Positions 35,187 to 42,825 of a stretch of DNA of 64,000 nucleotides are shown in pieces. Position 1 is the stretch's first letter. Each line of letters starts with the position of its first letter. Where the stretch lies: contig NZ_FOSE01000005.1 in the NCBI RefSeq assembly GCF_900114185.1, forward strand, positions 1 to 64,000. The letters run 5' to 3'. The notes under the pieces are model-generated. The model saw nothing but the letters and a program-made list of their open reading frames with translations, was not told the origin of the DNA and made no database searches. Position numbers and translations under genes: made by a program. This DNA is from Cellulomonas sp. KH9 (GTDB lineage: Bacteria; Actinomycetota; Actinomycetes; Actinomycetales; Cellulomonadaceae).

Positions 35187-36014
35187 GTGGCGATGACGGC
35201 GCAGCAGGTGGCGGAGCGGATCGACGCGCACGTGGGTGCGCCGCGGCGGGCGACGACGGTCGACGGGTTCCTCGCCGGGGACCCCGACGCCCCGGTCCGC
35301 GGGATCGCCGTGACGGTGATGGCGACGTTCGACGTCCTGCGGCGGGCGGTCGAGCAGGGGCTGGACCTCGTCATCACCCACGAGCCGCTGTACTTCGACC
35401 ACCAGGGCACGTCGCACGACGACCTCGCGGCCGCCGGCGACCCGGTGCACGCCGCGAAGGCGGCGTTCGTCGCCGAGCACGGGCTGCGCGTGCTGCGCGC
35501 GCACGACGCCTGGCACGACCGCGAGCCCGACGGGATCCTCACCGGCGTCGCGCGGGCCCTCGGCTGGCTCGACGCCGAGCGGGCGGACGACCCGGGCGTC
35601 TACGACCTGCCGGCCACGACCCTGGGCGACCTGGCGGCGCACGTCGCGCAGAGCCTCGGCGCTCGCGCGCTGCGGTACGTCGGCGACCCCGGGGCGTCGG
35701 TGTCGACGGTCGAGCTGCAGCCCGGGTTCCAGGGGTTCGCGCTCAACCGCCCCGCCCTGGCCCGCCCGGACGTCGACGTGCTCGTGATCGGCGAGGGCCA
35801 CGAGTGGGAGATCGGGGAGTACGCCGCCGACGCGGTCGCCGCGGGCACGTGCGCCGGCATGGTCGTCGTGGGGCACGCGCCGTCGGAGGAGGCGGGGATG
35901 GCCGAGTACGCCCGCTGGCTGACGGACCTCGTGCCCGAGCTGCCCGTCCGGTTCGTCGACGCCCCCGACCACTACCGGACGGTCCCCGCCGAGCGACCGA
36001 CGACGCAGCGCTGA
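35187..36014 (+). CDS. Nif3-like dinuclear metal centre protein
   Basis: A 275-aa protein of the Nif3/YbgI family (annotated as GTP cyclohydrolase I type 2-like, though the activity of most members is unproven). Metal-binding segments are VITHEPLYF (His), RAHDAWHD (His/Asp) and the C-terminal VVGHAPSEEAGM (His, Glu). GTG 35187 is preceded by TAGGGT seven bases upstream, a leaderless arrangement; ATG 35193 is the alternative start. Confidence 0.85.
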   Translation: MAMTAQQVAERIDAHVGAPRRATTVDGFLAGDPDAPVRGIAVTVMATFDVLRRAVEQGLDLVITHEPLYFDHQGTSHDDLAAAGDPVHAAKAAFVAEHGLRVLRAHDAWHDREPDGILTGVARALGWLDAERADDPGVYDLPATTLGDLAAHVAQSLGARALRYVGDPGASVSTVELQPGFQGFALNRPALARPDVDVLVIGEGHEWEIGEYAADAVAAGTCAGMVVVGHAPSEEAGMAEYARWLTDLVPELPVRFVDAPDHYRTVPAERPTTQR

Positions 36015-36032
36015 GGTGACCGTACCGGCCTG

Positions 36033-36296
36033 GTGGTGACCCTGCTGCTCGCGAACGCCGGCGTCCCGCCCGAGCACGTCGCCGCCGACTGGGCGCAGTC
36101 CGTGCGCGAGGTCGCCGGGCGCGGCGAGCACGCCGACGACCGGCAGTCGACCTGGGACGAAGCCCCGGTCGAGGCGTTCCGCGCGGAGGCGGTCCCCGTC
36201 GCGCAGGAGGCCGCGGCCGACGTCGACCGGCTGCTCGACGTCATCGCCCTCGACGAGGACACCCGACGACGCCTCCGGGACCTGCTGGTCACCTGA
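36033..36296 (+). CDS. Small hypothetical protein
   Basis: An 87-aa acidic, helical protein that I do not recognise; it has no signal peptide or membrane segment. GC at third codon positions is high and it follows the Nif3-like gene by 18 bp in the same orientation, so it may be its operon partner. The GTG start is a guess. Confidence 0.5.
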   Translation: MVTLLLANAGVPPEHVAADWAQSVREVAGRGEHADDRQSTWDEAPVEAFRAEAVPVAQEAAADVDRLLDVIALDEDTRRRLRDLLVT

Positions 36297-36309
36297 CGGG
36301 CAGGCGCTC

Positions 36310-36371
36310 CCGCGAGACCGGGATCTGCGTGCGCATGCTGCGCCATCAGGCAGCCCAGCCCGGTCTCGCGG
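36310..36371. terminator. Hairpin between convergent genes
   Basis: Perfect 13-bp arms CCGCGAGACCGGG (36310-36322) and complement (36359-36371) with a 36-nt loop lie between the small hypothetical and the flavin monooxygenase genes. Confidence 0.5.
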
Positions 36372-36392
36372 ACCCGCGGGTCCAGCACGTGG

Positions 36393-37556
36393 TCAGTACC
36401 GGTAGACCGTCTCCGCCCGGTGGACGCCGCGGGGGCCGTAGGGCGCCTTCTCGAGCCACACCGACGCCTCGGCGTCCTGCGGCGCGCGCTCCGCGGCGGC
36501 CAGCACGCGCGCGGCCGTCTCCTCGTCCGGGCGCAGGTGCGCCAACGCCTCCCCGGCCGCGTCGCGGTTGAACAGCGCCGCGGACCGGCGTGCGAGCGCG
36601 AACGCCTCGACGGGCGTGCGGGCAGCGGCGCCGGTCGCGCGGGTCGAGGCGGCGATCGCGATGGCCGCGGCCTCGGCGTCGGGGACCCCCGAGTTCAGGC
36701 CCCGCGCACCGAACGGTGCGAACAGGTGCGCCGCCTCCCCCACCAGCAGCACGCGGCGGTACGGGTCGGCGAAGTCGTGCGCCACGAGCTGCAGGAACTG
36801 GTAGGTCGACACCCACGTGGTGCGCTCGGCGTACCCGGGCGGCAGGACCGCGTCGAGCCAGCCGCGCACCCCCTCCTGCGACGCGAGCTCCTCGGGGTCG
36901 TCCTTCTCGGTGAGCTGCAGGTCGACCCGGTACCCGCCGGCGAACGGCACGATCAGCACGTTGCGGCCGTCGACCGCCGGGTGGGCGTAGTGGAAGTGCC
37001 GCTCGTTCGGCAGGCTCGGCTCGTCCTTCTCGGCGACGTCGACGACGACGTACCAGCCCTCGTCCCGCGTGCCCTCCATGCGGGCGCCGACCTGCTTGCG
37101 CACCACCGACCACGACCCGTCGGCGCCGACCACGTAGGACGCGTCCCAGCGGCGCCCGGCCGCCGTCGTCAGCACGTCGCCGTCGTCGGAGGTCGTGACG
37201 TCCGCGATCTCCTGCTCCCACGCGAACGTGACCCCCGCGGCCACCGCCCGGGCCTGCAGGTACGCCTCGATCTGCACCTGCGGCAGGCTCTTGAAGTGCG
37301 GGTACACGCCCGCGGGCGGGTCGGGGTACGTCTTGGCGTACACCTCCTTGCCGGCGTGGAACGTGCGCTGGGTGTTCCAGTAGACGCCGTGGCGGTAGAG
37401 CTCGGCGCCGAGCCCGGGACTGATCCGGTCGAGGATCTGCAGGGTCTGGCTGTGCGTGAAGATCGCCCGGCTGCCGGGCCGCTGCCGCCCCTCGGGGCCC
37501 GCCTCGAGCATGGTGACGGGCAGCCCGTAGGCACGCAGTGCGAGCGCCGCGGTCAG
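36393..37556 (-). pseudogene. 5'-truncated FAD-dependent aromatic monooxygenase
   Basis: About 388 codons of a class A flavoprotein monooxygenase: LTAALALRAYGLPVTMLEAG, RQRPGSRAIFTHSQT, VVGADGSWSVVRKQVG, and the second FAD motif VLLVGEAAHLFAPFGARGLN. The N-terminal dinucleotide-binding GxGxxG strand (about 15 residues) that should precede LTAALAL is missing: similarity stops at 37556, where sequence switches to an ABC transporter gene on the other strand. An internal ATG (37511) is available but would give a protein without its FAD-binding motif, so it is probably non-functional. Confidence 0.8.
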
Positions 37557-37789
37557 CCACCGTCCTGTTCGTCACCCACGACATCGACGAGTCGGTCTAC
37601 CTGGGCGAGCGGGTGCTCGTGCTGTCGAGCTCCCCGACGTTCGTCCAGGAGGACCTGACGATCGACCTACCCGCCGAGCGTGACCAGCTCACCACCCGCG
37701 CGCTGCCGCGGTTCACCGAGCTGCGCACGCACGTGTACGAGCAGATCCAGCGCGCGAAGCGCGGGGAGGCGGTCCCGGCGACGCCGTGA
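37557..37789 (+). pseudogene. 3' fragment of an ABC transporter ATPase (nitrate/taurine/sulfonate type)
   Basis: The last ~77 residues of an ABC ATPase: TVLFVTHDIDESVYLGERVL (H-loop region), then LTIDLPAERDQLTTRALPRF and a C-terminal helix, as in SsuB/TauB-like proteins. Walker A, Q-loop, signature and Walker B are absent because the gene begins at the junction with the truncated monooxygenase. A GTG at 37538 lies in the other gene's sequence and is not the native start. Confidence 0.85.
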
Positions 37790-37873
37790 GCGCGGCTGCC
37801 GACAGCCGTCGTGCCGATCACGACCGCCCGCGACATGTCCGAACCTTCCACCCTGCCTTGGTCATCACGAGGA

Positions 37874-37904
37874 AGCTGGGCTGCCCCTCGGGGGCAGCCC
37901 AGCT
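37874..37904. terminator. Bidirectional hairpin terminator
   Basis: Perfect 14-bp arms AGCTGGGCTGCCCC (37874-37887) and complement (37891-37904) with a 3-nt loop, between the ABC fragment and the convergent small membrane protein. Confidence 0.75.
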
Positions 37905-37920
37905 CCTGAGGGACCTGAGG

Positions 37921-38328
37921 TCACCTTCCGTCGTCCGTGCTCGCATGTCGCGCACCGCGGAGCGAGCGGAAGCGCAGGACTATCAGAGCGACCGCGCAGA
38001 CGACCGCCACGGCCATGGCCCCCACCACCGTCTCGGGTCGCAGGAAGGCGACTCCCGCAGCCACGCCCACACCGGCGAAGAGCGTGAGCACGAGAGGCGA
38101 TGCCAGCGGGAGCCCCGGTCGAGACCCTGAACGTTCCTGAGTCGCGAGGTAGGCGCGGCGCGCGAGCTGCGTGGCAGCAAGTCCGGCCACCAGTGCCACT
38201 GCCCACGCGGCCACCGAGACGATGTGCGGAACCGGTGCGAGTGCGATCACGACAGCGACAGCCGCGCCCCCCGGGAGGAGCTGGCGCCAAGACCAGCCAC
38301 CGGATGTCTCTCGTCCTCTCATCGTCAT
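37921..38328 (-). CDS. Small membrane protein, possible partner/immunity protein
   Basis: A 135-aa protein, not recognised, with four likely transmembrane helices in two pairs (GGAAVAVVIALAPVPHIVSV, AAWAVALVAGLAATQLARRA, LVLTLFAGVGVAAGVAFL, VVGAMAVAVVCAVALIVLRF). ATG 38328 has GGAGAGGGA directly upstream. It follows the secreted Cys/Gly-rich protein gene by 35 bp and lies in the same lower-GC segment, so the two are probably an operon. A protective or export role for the partner is a guess from context. Confidence 0.65.
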   Translation of the reverse strand: MTMRGRETSGGWSWRQLLPGGAAVAVVIALAPVPHIVSVAAWAVALVAGLAATQLARRAYLATQERSGSRPGLPLASPLVLTLFAGVGVAAGVAFLRPETVVGAMAVAVVCAVALIVLRFRSLRGARHASTDDGR

Positions 38329-38363
38329 TCCCTCTCCTCGACGTGAACGTTGACGATCAGGGT

Positions 38364-39161
38364 TCACCAGTAGGTCGCGTACGCGACGCACGCCCCCAGC
38401 GCCCCACCTGTCCCGGCGATGCCGAGTGCGCAGGCGACGAGCGCGGTCCCCGCAGTCACGATTCCCGAGGCCCCGCAGATCGCGAAGAACGCGCCGATGA
38501 CCCAGCCTGCGACACCGGCCTTGTCGGTGCACGAGAAGAAGCGCGAGGTCGAGAACGCATGCCACGTCGCGTTGGTGGTGGCTCCGTTGCCGGCACTGGA
38601 GAACGACAAACCCTTCGAAGATCCGACGTTCTCGGTCGTCGTCGTGGAGATCGGAACGCCCGTAGCGAGCTGCACGGTCGTAGTGCGAACCTGGTTGCGT
38701 CCCGTCGCCTTGAAGGTGGTCGTGCCGACCAGGTCGCCGTCCGCCCACTGCCGCAGCTGGACCTCGCCGCTGTCAAGGAGTTCCGCGTACGTCTCACCGG
38801 TGTGCACGACGTCATTGCCGTCCAGGCGGAGCGCGAGCGAGGAGAGCCCGAGGACGTCGTGAGTCCTGGCCACCACGAGGTCCTCACCGCTCGGCAGGGA
38901 CCAACTGGCCACCTCACCGGTCAGCGCGGCACCCGACCGCCTCTCCAGTTCTCCCGCGGGGATCGCGTTCACCAACGCGATCGTCTCCTCGACCGAGTTC
39001 TCTTCGAGGCCCGCAGCGAAGCCGTCCACGGCAACTTCAAGAGCATCCCAGGAATCGACCTGGACCTCGACAGCCATCGCCGCCACGGGGGCGACGAGAG
39101 TTGACGAGATCGCCACTGCAGCACACACCACGAGCCTCTTAATGACACCCCTGCTTGCCAT
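38364..39161 (-). CDS. Secreted protein with hydrophobic Cys/Gly-rich C-terminus (bacteriocin-like candidate)
   Basis: A 265-aa protein. Signal peptide about 1-30 (VAAMA); a soluble Thr/Ser-rich middle; then residues ~215-263 form a hydrophobic Gly/Ala-rich stretch with Cys211, Cys229, Cys244 and Cys258, ending YATYW. A precursor with a soluble leader domain and a compact Cys-containing hydrophobic C-terminus is how some bacteriocins (for example halocin C8 and relatives) are built; I cannot show homology. Codon use and GC are visibly lower than neighbours, suggesting transfer. ATG 39161 has GGAAAG upstream; TTG 39170 is possible. Confidence 0.65.
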   Translation of the reverse strand: MASRGVIKRLVVCAAVAISSTLVAPVAAMAVEVQVDSWDALEVAVDGFAAGLEENSVEETIALVNAIPAGELERRSGAALTGEVASWSLPSGEDLVVARTHDVLGLSSLALRLDGNDVVHTGETYAELLDSGEVQLRQWADGDLVGTTTFKATGRNQVRTTTVQLATGVPISTTTTENVGSSKGLSFSSAGNGATTNATWHAFSTSRFFSCTDKAGVAGWVIGAFFAICGASGIVTAGTALVACALGIAGTGGALGACVAYATYW

Positions 39162-39459
39162 GCTTTCCAATCCCTTGCCTTCGGGAGGGTCAGAACACTC
39201 TTCCCGGTCGAAGAGTCACGTGACGATATCACCCAGTCACAGTCCGATGTGGGCGTTTCGCCCGCTACCGCGAGCCCGCGCCGCAGGGACACCGAGCGCA
39301 GCACGAACTGCTGCCCCACCTCGTCATGGACGAACACCCAACCGGTACGGGCGCCCGGCCGACAGTCGGACCGGTGGCGCTCGGTGTGGTCCGCCGGTCT
39401 CGCTCAGGCCGCGACAAGCGTCGCCGTCGCCCGAGGAGGCGCGCTCTAGGTGTTCTGGG
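39162..39459. other. Intergenic region of lower GC
   Basis: No convincing gene. It carries the promoter side of the secreted-protein operon (AT-richer around 39200-39260) and the 3' end of the PAP2 gene. Short open frames exist on both strands but none has family similarity I can see. Confidence 0.4.
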
Positions 39460-40251
39460 TCATGACGTTGGTGACGCCTGCGCGGAGGCGTGAGGCTGGG
39501 GGTCGGTCGCCGGCGGCGGCTCCGGGCTCCAGCCGGGCTCCGGCTCGGTCGGGGGCAGGCCGCGCACGACGTGGACCCGGTCCACCACGGTGACGACGCC
39601 GAGCACGACGACGGCCAGGCCGGCCGCCGCGACGACGTCCGTCAGGAAGTGGTAGCCGAGGTACAGGCGGCTGAGTGCGACCGCCGTGGCACCGAGGACA
39701 CCGACGACCAACCAGCCGACGACGACCGGCCAGGTCCGCCGCCGGCTGGCCACGAGGTAGCCGGCGACCAGCAGGAAGGTCGCCGTGCCGATGGTGTGGC
39801 CGGACGGGAACGACCCGGTCGTCTCCGAGCCGGGGATGTACATGGTCTCCTCCGGCGGGCGGGGCCGGGCGACCAGGCCCTTCACCAGGAGCGAGAGCAG
39901 CGTCGAGGCGATCATGGCGCCGGCGAGCAGGAGCGGCCGCCACCACTCGCGTCGGAGCACGCCCCAGGCCACGCACGCGACGAGGACGATGATCGGCAGC
40001 ACCGTCGGACCCGTGACGAACGTCAGCGCGGCGAGGACAGCCGTGACGGCGTCGCTGCGGACGCCGACCAGGAACTCCAGGACCGGCCGGTCCCACAGGG
40101 AGAAGTCGTCGCGCTCCTGGACCGCGTCGAACATGCCCCAGAAGACGAGCAGGCCGAGCGCCGCGAGCACGACGCCGGGCACGACGGCCCGGAGCAGGGG
40201 CTGGTCGGCGTACCACTCGAGCAGGCGGCGCGGCGGCTCCGGGACGGGCAT
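39460..40251 (-). CDS. PAP2 superfamily membrane phosphatase
   Basis: A 263-aa integral membrane phosphatase, probably acting on lipid phosphates such as phosphatidate or undecaprenyl pyrophosphate at the outer face of the membrane. The three PAP2 motifs are clear: KGLVARPRP, GSFPSGHTIG and SRLYLGYHFLTD. About six helices surround them; the C-terminal 40 residues are Pro-rich. TAGCGT six bases before ATG 40251 indicates a leaderless transcript. Confidence 0.92.
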   Translation of the reverse strand: MPVPEPPRRLLEWYADQPLLRAVVPGVVLAALGLLVFWGMFDAVQERDDFSLWDRPVLEFLVGVRSDAVTAVLAALTFVTGPTVLPIIVLVACVAWGVLRREWWRPLLLAGAMIASTLLSLLVKGLVARPRPPEETMYIPGSETTGSFPSGHTIGTATFLLVAGYLVASRRRTWPVVVGWLVVGVLGATAVALSRLYLGYHFLTDVVAAAGLAVVVLGVVTVVDRVHVVRGLPPTEPEPGWSPEPPPATDPQPHASAQASPTS

Positions 40252-40447
40252 CCCGCCACGCTACCGACGCTCGTCGCGGACCGCTCCGTGACCGCCGCGG
40301 CTCCTGCTCCAGGTCGAGTCCTCCGGCGTGGCCGCCCCACCGTCCACCCCCCACGCGCGGCCGCGTCGCCCACCCTCCCGCCGTGCACGGGGCGGCACCG
40401 CGTCGCAGGATGGCCCGGAGGGGAACCGGATGCCGACGGGAGCGACC

Positions 40448-40855
40448 ATGCCCAAGACGACGAAGAGCGGGAAGCCGAAGCAGGGCGAGCTGCCGAGCAC
40501 GCTGCAGAGGTCGGACGCCAAGGCCCAGCGCACGTTCGCCAAGGCGCACGACGCGGCCGCCGACGAGTACGACGACGCCGAGCGGGCGCACCGCGTCGCC
40601 TACTCCGCCCTCAAGCACACGCACGAGAAGGTCGGGGACCACTGGGAGCCGAAGGACGAGAACGGCCCCTCGGACGCCCAGGCCGAGGGCGGCCGGGGCA
40701 CGTCGCGCCGGACCGCCGAGGGCGTCGACGCCAACGCCTCCAAGCGCCACCTGTACGACGTCGCCAAGCGCCTGGACATCGCCGGCCGGTCGACGATGGA
40801 CAAGGACGAGCTGGTCGAGGCGATCAAGAAGGAGAACCGGCGCCGCAGCCGGTGA
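40448..40855 (+). CDS. ChaB family protein
   Basis: A 135-aa basic cytosolic protein. Residues ~12-65 match the ChaB domain (ELPSTLQRSDAKAQRTFAKAHDAAADEY, then AHRVAYSALKHTHEKVGDHWEPK), and the C-terminus is a Rho-N/SAP-like helix (SKRHLYDVAKRLDIAGRSTMDKDELVEAI). ChaB is a regulator of the ChaA cation antiporter in E. coli; no antiporter is adjacent here. ATG 40448 with GGGAGCG upstream gives the usual MPKTT start; ATG 40430 is also possible. Confidence 0.87.
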   Translation: MPKTTKSGKPKQGELPSTLQRSDAKAQRTFAKAHDAAADEYDDAERAHRVAYSALKHTHEKVGDHWEPKDENGPSDAQAEGGRGTSRRTAEGVDANASKRHLYDVAKRLDIAGRSTMDKDELVEAIKKENRRRSR

Positions 40856-40941
40856 GGCCGGCGGCGGTCGGTGAGACGGGACCGAGCGGCCCACGGGGCC
40901 GCCGGTAGGGTGCCGCGCACCCTGACGTCCGGGAGGACCCC

Positions 40942-41406
40942 GTGCTGGCACTGCCGCCGCCGACCGTGGAGCCGTTCTGCACGCTCCGCGTCGAGCTCGC
41001 CCCGATCATGGACCTCGGCCTCGGCCGGTTCGCCCAGCGGCGCATCGTGCCGATCGTCGGGGGGCAGGTCACCGGGCGGATCACCGGCACGATCCTCGGG
41101 GTCGGAGCCGACTGGCAGTCCGTGACGCACGACGGCGTGGCCGAGCTGCACGCCCGGTACGCGTTCGAGACACCCGAGGGCGCCCTCGTCGAGGTCGTCA
41201 ACACCGGGTACCGGCACGGCCCGCCCGAGGTGATGCGGCGGCTGGCGGCGGGCGAGCCCACCCCGCCGGCGTCGTACTCCATGCGCTCGACGGCGCGCCT
41301 CGAGAGCGGCCACCCGGACTACCGGTGGCTCAACCGGATGGTGTTCGTCGGCACCGGGGCGCGCGACGTGAGCACCGTGCAGGTCGACCTCTACAGCGTG
41401 GGATGA
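40942..41406 (+). CDS. DUF3237 family protein
   Basis: A 154-aa single-domain beta-rich protein: FCTLRVELAPIMDLG, RIVPIVGGQVTGRITGTIL, GADWQ, LHARYAFETPEGALVEVVNTGYRHGP and the terminal TVQVDLYSV strand match DUF3237, whose function is unknown. It is often next to flavin or aromatic-degradation genes, and here its stop overlaps the start of a flavin monooxygenase gene as ATGA. GTG 40942 has GGGAGG upstream. Confidence 0.87.
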   Translation: MLALPPPTVEPFCTLRVELAPIMDLGLGRFAQRRIVPIVGGQVTGRITGTILGVGADWQSVTHDGVAELHARYAFETPEGALVEVVNTGYRHGPPEVMRRLAAGEPTPPASYSMRSTARLESGHPDYRWLNRMVFVGTGARDVSTVQVDLYSVG

Positions 41407-42707
41407 GGACGTCGGACGTGACCGGACCCCGCGTGCTCGTCGCCGGCGGTGGCATCGGCGGGCTCGCCGTCGCCCTGACGCTGCACCAGATCGGCGTGCC
41501 GTTCACGGTGCTGGAGGGCGCGCGCGAGCTCGCGCCGCTCGGGGTCGGCATCAACCTGCAGCCCAACGCCGTGCGCGAGCTCGGCGACCTCGGCATCGGC
41601 CCCGACCTGCTCGACACGATCGGCGTGCCCGCACGCGAGTGGGCGCTGGTCGGACGCAACGGCCACGACATCTACAGCGAGCCCCGCGGCCTGGACGCCG
41701 GGTACCGCTGGCCGCAGTACGCGCTGCACCGCGGGCGGCTGCAGCTGCTGCTGGCGCAGGTGCTGCGCGAGCGGGCCGGCGACGACGCGATCCGCCTCGG
41801 CCACCGTGTGACGGGGTACGAGACGCACGCCGACGGCACCGTCACGGCGACGGGGCAGCACCCCGACGGCACGCTCTGGCGCGAGCACGGGACCGTGCTG
41901 GTCGGTGCCGACGGCATCCACTCGGCCGTCCGCGCGCAGATGCACCCCGACCAGCCGCCCATCCACTGGGGCGGGATCATGATGTGGCGCGGCACCACGC
42001 AGGCCGCGCCCGTGCGGACCGGCTCGTCGTTCGTCGGCCTGGGGTCGGCGCGCCACCGCGTCGTCGTCTACCCGATCTCCCCCACCGACCCCGTCACCGG
42101 CCTGGCCACCGTCAACTGGATCGCCGAGCTGCAGGTCGACGCCACCACGTGGCAGCGCAGCGGCTGGTTCCGGCAGGTCGGCGTCGAGGAGGTCGCGCAC
42201 CACTTCGACGGCTGGACGTACGACTGGCTCGACGTGCCCGACCTGCTGGCGCGCGCCGAGGTCGTCTACGAGAACCCCATGATCGACCGCGACCCCGTGC
42301 CGACCTGGCAGGACGGTCCGGTGCTGCTGGTCGGCGACGCCGCGCACGCCATGTACCCGACGGGGTCCAACGGGGCGAGCCAGGCGATCATGGACGCCCG
42401 CCACCTGGGCGCCGCGATGCTGCGGCACGGCGTCACCCCGGCCGCGCTGGCCGCGTTCGACACCCAGCTGTGCGGACCGGTCTCGCAGCTGGTCCTGCGC
42501 AACCGCGGCGCCGGGCCGTTCGGGCTGCTGGACCTGGTCGACGAGCGGTGCGGCGGGGAGTTCGACGACATCGACGACGTGGTGCCCGCGGCGGAGCGGT
42601 CCGCGTTCATGGCCGGGTACAAGGCCGCCGCCGGGTTCGCGGTCGAGCAGCTCAACGCCGCCGGGCCGACCATCGCTCCGGGCGCCCGGGTGGACCTGCA
42701 GGCCTGA
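41403..42707 (+). CDS. FAD-dependent monooxygenase (salicylate-hydroxylase-like)
   Basis: A 434-aa class A flavoprotein monooxygenase: VLVAGGGIGGLAVALTLHQIG (FAD GxGxxG), VLVGADGIHSAVRAQM (GD-like DG motif), PVLLVGDAAHAMYPTGSNGASQAIMDA (GDAAH). It hydroxylates an unknown, probably aromatic, substrate using NAD(P)H and oxygen. Complete, unlike the truncated monooxygenase at 36393. Translationally coupled to the DUF3237 gene, suggesting they act in the same pathway. Confidence 0.9.
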   Translation: MRTSDVTGPRVLVAGGGIGGLAVALTLHQIGVPFTVLEGARELAPLGVGINLQPNAVRELGDLGIGPDLLDTIGVPAREWALVGRNGHDIYSEPRGLDAGYRWPQYALHRGRLQLLLAQVLRERAGDDAIRLGHRVTGYETHADGTVTATGQHPDGTLWREHGTVLVGADGIHSAVRAQMHPDQPPIHWGGIMMWRGTTQAAPVRTGSSFVGLGSARHRVVVYPISPTDPVTGLATVNWIAELQVDATTWQRSGWFRQVGVEEVAHHFDGWTYDWLDVPDLLARAEVVYENPMIDRDPVPTWQDGPVLLVGDAAHAMYPTGSNGASQAIMDARHLGAAMLRHGVTPAALAAFDTQLCGPVSQLVLRNRGAGPFGLLDLVDERCGGEFDDIDDVVPAAERSAFMAGYKAAAGFAVEQLNAAGPTIAPGARVDLQA

Positions 42708-42766
42708 GACCCCGCCCGGCTCGGGCCCGCGTCGCCTCGACGTCCGGAGCGTGCGGGCCGTCCGGA

Positions 42767-42813
42767 ACGCACGGACCCGCCACCCCGGGGTGCGGGGTGG
42801 CGGGTCCGTGCGT
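42767..42813. terminator. Strong bidirectional hairpin terminator
   Basis: Perfect 20-bp arms at 42767-42786 and 42794-42813 with a 7-nt loop, between convergent monooxygenase and ABC permease genes. Confidence 0.85.
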
Positions 42814-42825
42814 CGTCGGGTCGCC

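Noticed and set aside
39142..39465. Short plus-strand frames in the lower-GC gap
   Set aside because: Composition looks like random high-Ser/Pro sequence, no start context and no similarity.
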